A stretch of 64,000 nt of DNA from Pholiota molesta (taxonomy: Eukaryota > Basidiomycota > Agaricomycetes > Agaricales > Strophariaceae). A program made the position numbers and the translations under genes. This document shows, piece by piece, positions 60,801 through 64,000 of this stretch (positions within the stretch are counted from its first letter, which is position 1; each line of letters begins with the position of its first letter). The stretch covers positions 62,001 through 126,000 of the forward strand of contig JACGCK010000073.1 of NCBI GenBank assembly GCA_014925825.1, read 5' to 3'. The notes beneath the pieces are model-generated. The model saw only the letters and a program-made list of their open reading frames with translations. It was not told where the DNA came from and did not search any database.

Positions 60801-63600
60801 AGAAAAGGCTCTGTCCTACTGTATAACGCGGCGCAAAAGCCGACGTATCAAACAGGCCAAGGCAGCGGTGGCAGATGATGAAGAAAAATCGCAAGCGACC
60901 GCAGCGACCGCGGAGAGTGCTGAAAGCCAACAGCAGACCATTGTCCAAGAAAAGGAGGCAGAACAGGCAATCAAAGAGCAGCCCAAAATGGTCGACACTT
61001 TCTCGTGGCAAAATATCAGTTATATCGTCCCCGTGTCTGGAGAGCGACGTCTACTTTTAGATAATGTATCTGGATTCGTTGTTCCTGGAAAACTAACCGC
61101 ACTGATGGGAGAGTCTGGGGCCGGCAAGGTATGTCCTCTGCCATCGTGTTGCGCTTTGTTCTGCTTATTCATTCTATATGCGTAGACAACCCTTTTGAAC
61201 GTTCTTGCTGAGCGAGTTACTACTGGGATCGTCACAGGAGATCGCTTCTTAAACGGCCAACCACTTCCCATCGATTTTCAGGCTCAAACTGGCTATTGTC
61301 AGCAAATGGATACGCATGTTGCTTGACCACTGTACGCGAAGCGTTAGTTTTTTCTGCTCGTTTGCGACAACCGGCGGCCGTACCTACATCGGAGAAGGAC
61401 GCCTAGTAAGTTCTCATGTTCTTTGAAATGGGTTAGCCTATTCATCGATTCGCAGCGCAGAAAAATGCTTGAAAATGTGCGGCCTTGAGCAATTCGCCGA
61501 TGCCATAGTTGGCTCTTTGGGCGTCGAGCAAAAGAAGCGTACAACTATTGGAGTAGAGTTAGCGGCGAAGGTGCGTTTATCTGATCCAGTCGTTTCGGTC
61601 GATTTATTGAGGGTCTTTAGCCTCAACTTCTTCTTTTCCTTGATGAACCCACTTCGGGCCTAGATTCTCAAGTGCGTGGGCTATCATGTCGTTCCTTCGT
61701 AGCCTCGCGGATAATGGCCAGGCGATCTTTGCACGTGAGGATTTATCGTCATTGGTTGTCATTAGCACTGAGACTGATATATGCGCGTCAGAATCCATCA
61801 GGTACATATCAACTTAAAGATATCTTCATTGTCCTAATTTTTCGTCCAGCCGTCTGCAGAGTTTTTGCTGTAAGTATATTCACTTCACAAAAAGCCTGCT
61901 GTGATGTATCTGATTCCCTTCTTAGGTCTTTGATAGGCTGTTACTTCTCCGGAAAGGAGGTCAAACAGTGTACTTCGGAGATCTTGGGGAAAATGCTCAG
62001 ACGCTCATCGATTACTTCGAGGCTAATGGTGCACGCAAGTGCAACAGTGGAGAAAATCCGTAAGCGACGAGTAAATATACAAACACAATAAACTTATCTC
62101 TCTTTTCAGGGCCGAGTATATGCTCGATGTCATTGGAGCAGGTGCAACTGCAATCAGCGATCGCGATTGGCACGAAGTGTGGATCAACTCGAAGGAATCA
62201 AAGGCTGTAGAGATCGCCCTTGAAGAAATCCATACCGAAGGACGAAAGCGCCCTCCGGTCCACGCCACAATCCAATCCGCATTTGCCACTCCGTGGCCTT
62301 ATCAATTGCAAGTGTTGCTCAAGCGTCAGCATTTAACTTATTGGCGGAATCCCACCTATCTATTCTCGAAATTGACCTTGAACATCATCGGAGGACTATT
62401 CATCGGTTTTACTTTCTTCAAGGCGAAGGACACTATTCAGGGTACTCAGAACAAACTCTTTGTAGTTACACCTTTTGAATTGCTTCTTCTGCCTACTGAA
62501 AATCTGTCTAGGCTATATTTATGGGTACGATATTGGTAAGGATGCCATTCTTTCATGCGTAACAAAAGCTAAACCATCACAGAGCGCTCCTTTGGGACAG
62601 CAATTGCATGTCCAATATATCAGCGTGAGTCCGGTTTCATGTGTCGAAGTATATTTATTCTGATCAAATCATCGAAGATGCGTAACATTTATGAGATCCG
62701 AGAGCGATCCAGTAGGATGTACCATTGGTCGGCATTGACCACCGCGCAGGTAGCCATGGAGCTTCCGTGGAATATCTTGGGGTCGACTCTCTTTTTCTTG
62801 TGTTGGTACTGGACAGTCGGCTTTGAAAGTTCTCGGGGAGGCTTCACATACCTCATGTTTGGGGTTTGCTTCCCTATCTACTATACCACCATCGCGTTGG
62901 CTGTGGCGTCCATGAGCCCTACAGCTGAGATTGCTGGCCTGATGTTCTCTTTCTTGTTCTCCTTTGTGCTAACATTGTAAGTTTTGTCAGATTTCTAAAC
63001 CATCCACTAATTGACGTCAAATCTTAGCGACGGTGTCTTGCAACCTTATCGCGAACTAGGATGGTGGCAGTGGATGTATCATCTTTCCCCTTACACCTAT
63101 CTTATCCAAGCTTTGCTGGGTCAAGGTATGTGGCCTACATTCGGGTGGAAAAAGGAATTAATATCTCCATAGTTATCGGTCGTCAGCCCATCAATTGCGC
63201 CGACAAAGAACTTGTTACCTTGGAGCCTCCCTCTGGTCAGACCTGCGGTGGATATATGGCTCAATATATCACAAACAGAGGAGGTTATCTCACGAACTCG
63301 GATGCAACATCACATTGTCGTTTCTGTTCCAGCAGGACGACAGACCAGTGGATGGGGCCATCATTCAACATTTTCTACGATCATCACTGGCGCGATTTTG
63401 GCTTTTTTTGCGCGTACATTATATTCAATGTGAGTTATCTTCGTATTATTCGCTTGATTGTCATTTTTCATGGACGTTGGTGTTAGATCTGTGCGGTTTA
63501 CCTGTTCACATATCTCGTTCGAGTGCGGTCACACAAGCACATCGCAATGGTCTCGAAGAAGTTGACCGCTGTAGTAGGCAAACTGAAACATTCGAAATGA
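57833..63600 (+). CDS. PDR-type ABC transporter (ABCG, full length)
   Basis: About 20 exons encode the order NBD1-TMD1-NBD2-TMD2. NBD1 has [10 protein letters not shown] (Walker A with Cys in place of Lys, normal for fungal PDR proteins), [19 protein letters not shown] and [10 protein letters not shown] (signature). NBD2 has [19 protein letters not shown] (normal Walker A), [18 protein letters not shown] and [15 protein letters not shown] (Walker B). Membrane segments follow, for example [12 protein letters not shown] and [19 protein letters not shown], and a late external loop has C-rich GQTCGGY. It ends VVGKLKHSK at 63600. Such pumps export drugs and hydrophobic compounds through the plasma membrane. 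About ten one-base losses break the frame (near 58765, 58790, 60518, 60632, 60822, 60848, 61325, 61674, 61728, 61858). The start [14 protein letters not shown] precedes a long Ser/Pro-rich cytosolic tail. Confidence 0.9.
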
Positions 63601-64000
63601 TCCTCTTTTCGACCATTATGGTTTAATTCATCTTAAGAGACCTGTAATTTTTTTAGCATCTAGCGTCGCTTCTAGATCTAGTGCCCATATTAATTGTACC
63701 AACACCTCATTTTACAAATTAACACCATCCGCATTTACTTACGCACTTGGACGATCAGTTTATAGGAGGTTTGTAAAATGAATTTAATTATGTGTGAAAG
63801 ATTGCGTTTTTCAGACGAATGGAACACTCTAAATACAGGATAGTTCATGCAAATGCAGCTTGCGTCTCAGGCTGCTCGCCAGCATGGCCCAAACCATAAT
63901 TTTCACCCTTCACAAACGCCCGCGTGCATTGAGCCATCGTCACAGATCTATCCCAAAAGAAGCACATCAGTGAACCCATGCAAAAAAAGCTTCACAAAAC
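63601..64000. other. Downstream region of the ABC transporter
   Basis: AT-rich sequence after the stop. No further gene start is visible before the window edge. Confidence 0.5.

Overview
The window is nuclear DNA of a filamentous basidiomycete, most likely an Agaricomycete. The genes are intron-dense with short introns (about 45-70 bases, mostly GT-AG). Families typical of mushroom-forming fungi recur: stand-alone DDE integrase genes, BTB proteins, F-box/LRR proteins, SRPK-like kinases, a HET-domain protein, a myosin-motor chitin synthase and a PDR-type ABC transporter. No rRNA, intact tRNA, CRISPR array or bacterial-type operon was seen.

Layout. 1-9 kb is accessory DNA: an uncharacterised Cys-rich protein cut by the window edge, a DDE integrase, a tRNA-like Pol III fragment, a GC-rich relic block, a BTB protein, an array of TTGCGCGC repeats and a HET-domain protein. 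9-17 kb holds a gene-poor stretch, an SRPK-like kinase and an amidase. 17.9-29.7 kb is a tandem array of four paralogous LRR-like genes (called A-D here), all on the minus strand, with the same three-exon plan and a shared promoter motif. The third copy (C) is split by a 1,227-bp non-autonomous hAT element with an 8-bp target duplication. 30.4-36.6 kb is one chitin synthase gene with a myosin motor. 38-48 kb is housekeeping: PTPA (PP2A activator), an F-box protein, SURF6/Rrp14, a MINDY deubiquitinase with a prenylation motif, and a RING protein with a SUMO-interacting motif. 48-57 kb holds a large ZZ-finger protein, an F-box protein, an SRPK-like kinase and a broken kinase copy with shared GTTGAACG repeats. 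57.8-63.6 kb is a full-length ABCG/PDR transporter.

A pattern runs through the window. Many conserved genes (kinases, amidase, chitin synthase, PTPA, F-box genes, SURF6, ABC transporter) show single-base losses, nearly all in short homopolymers, after which the homologous reading resumes in the next frame. MINDY, the HET gene, the integrase and the whole A-D array are clean. Consensus errors are the likeliest explanation because essential single-copy genes are hit, but the uneven distribution is notable. CDS entries therefore give the gene span, and frame breaks are described in the text.

All assignments rest on reading motifs and splice signals by eye; no database search was possible.
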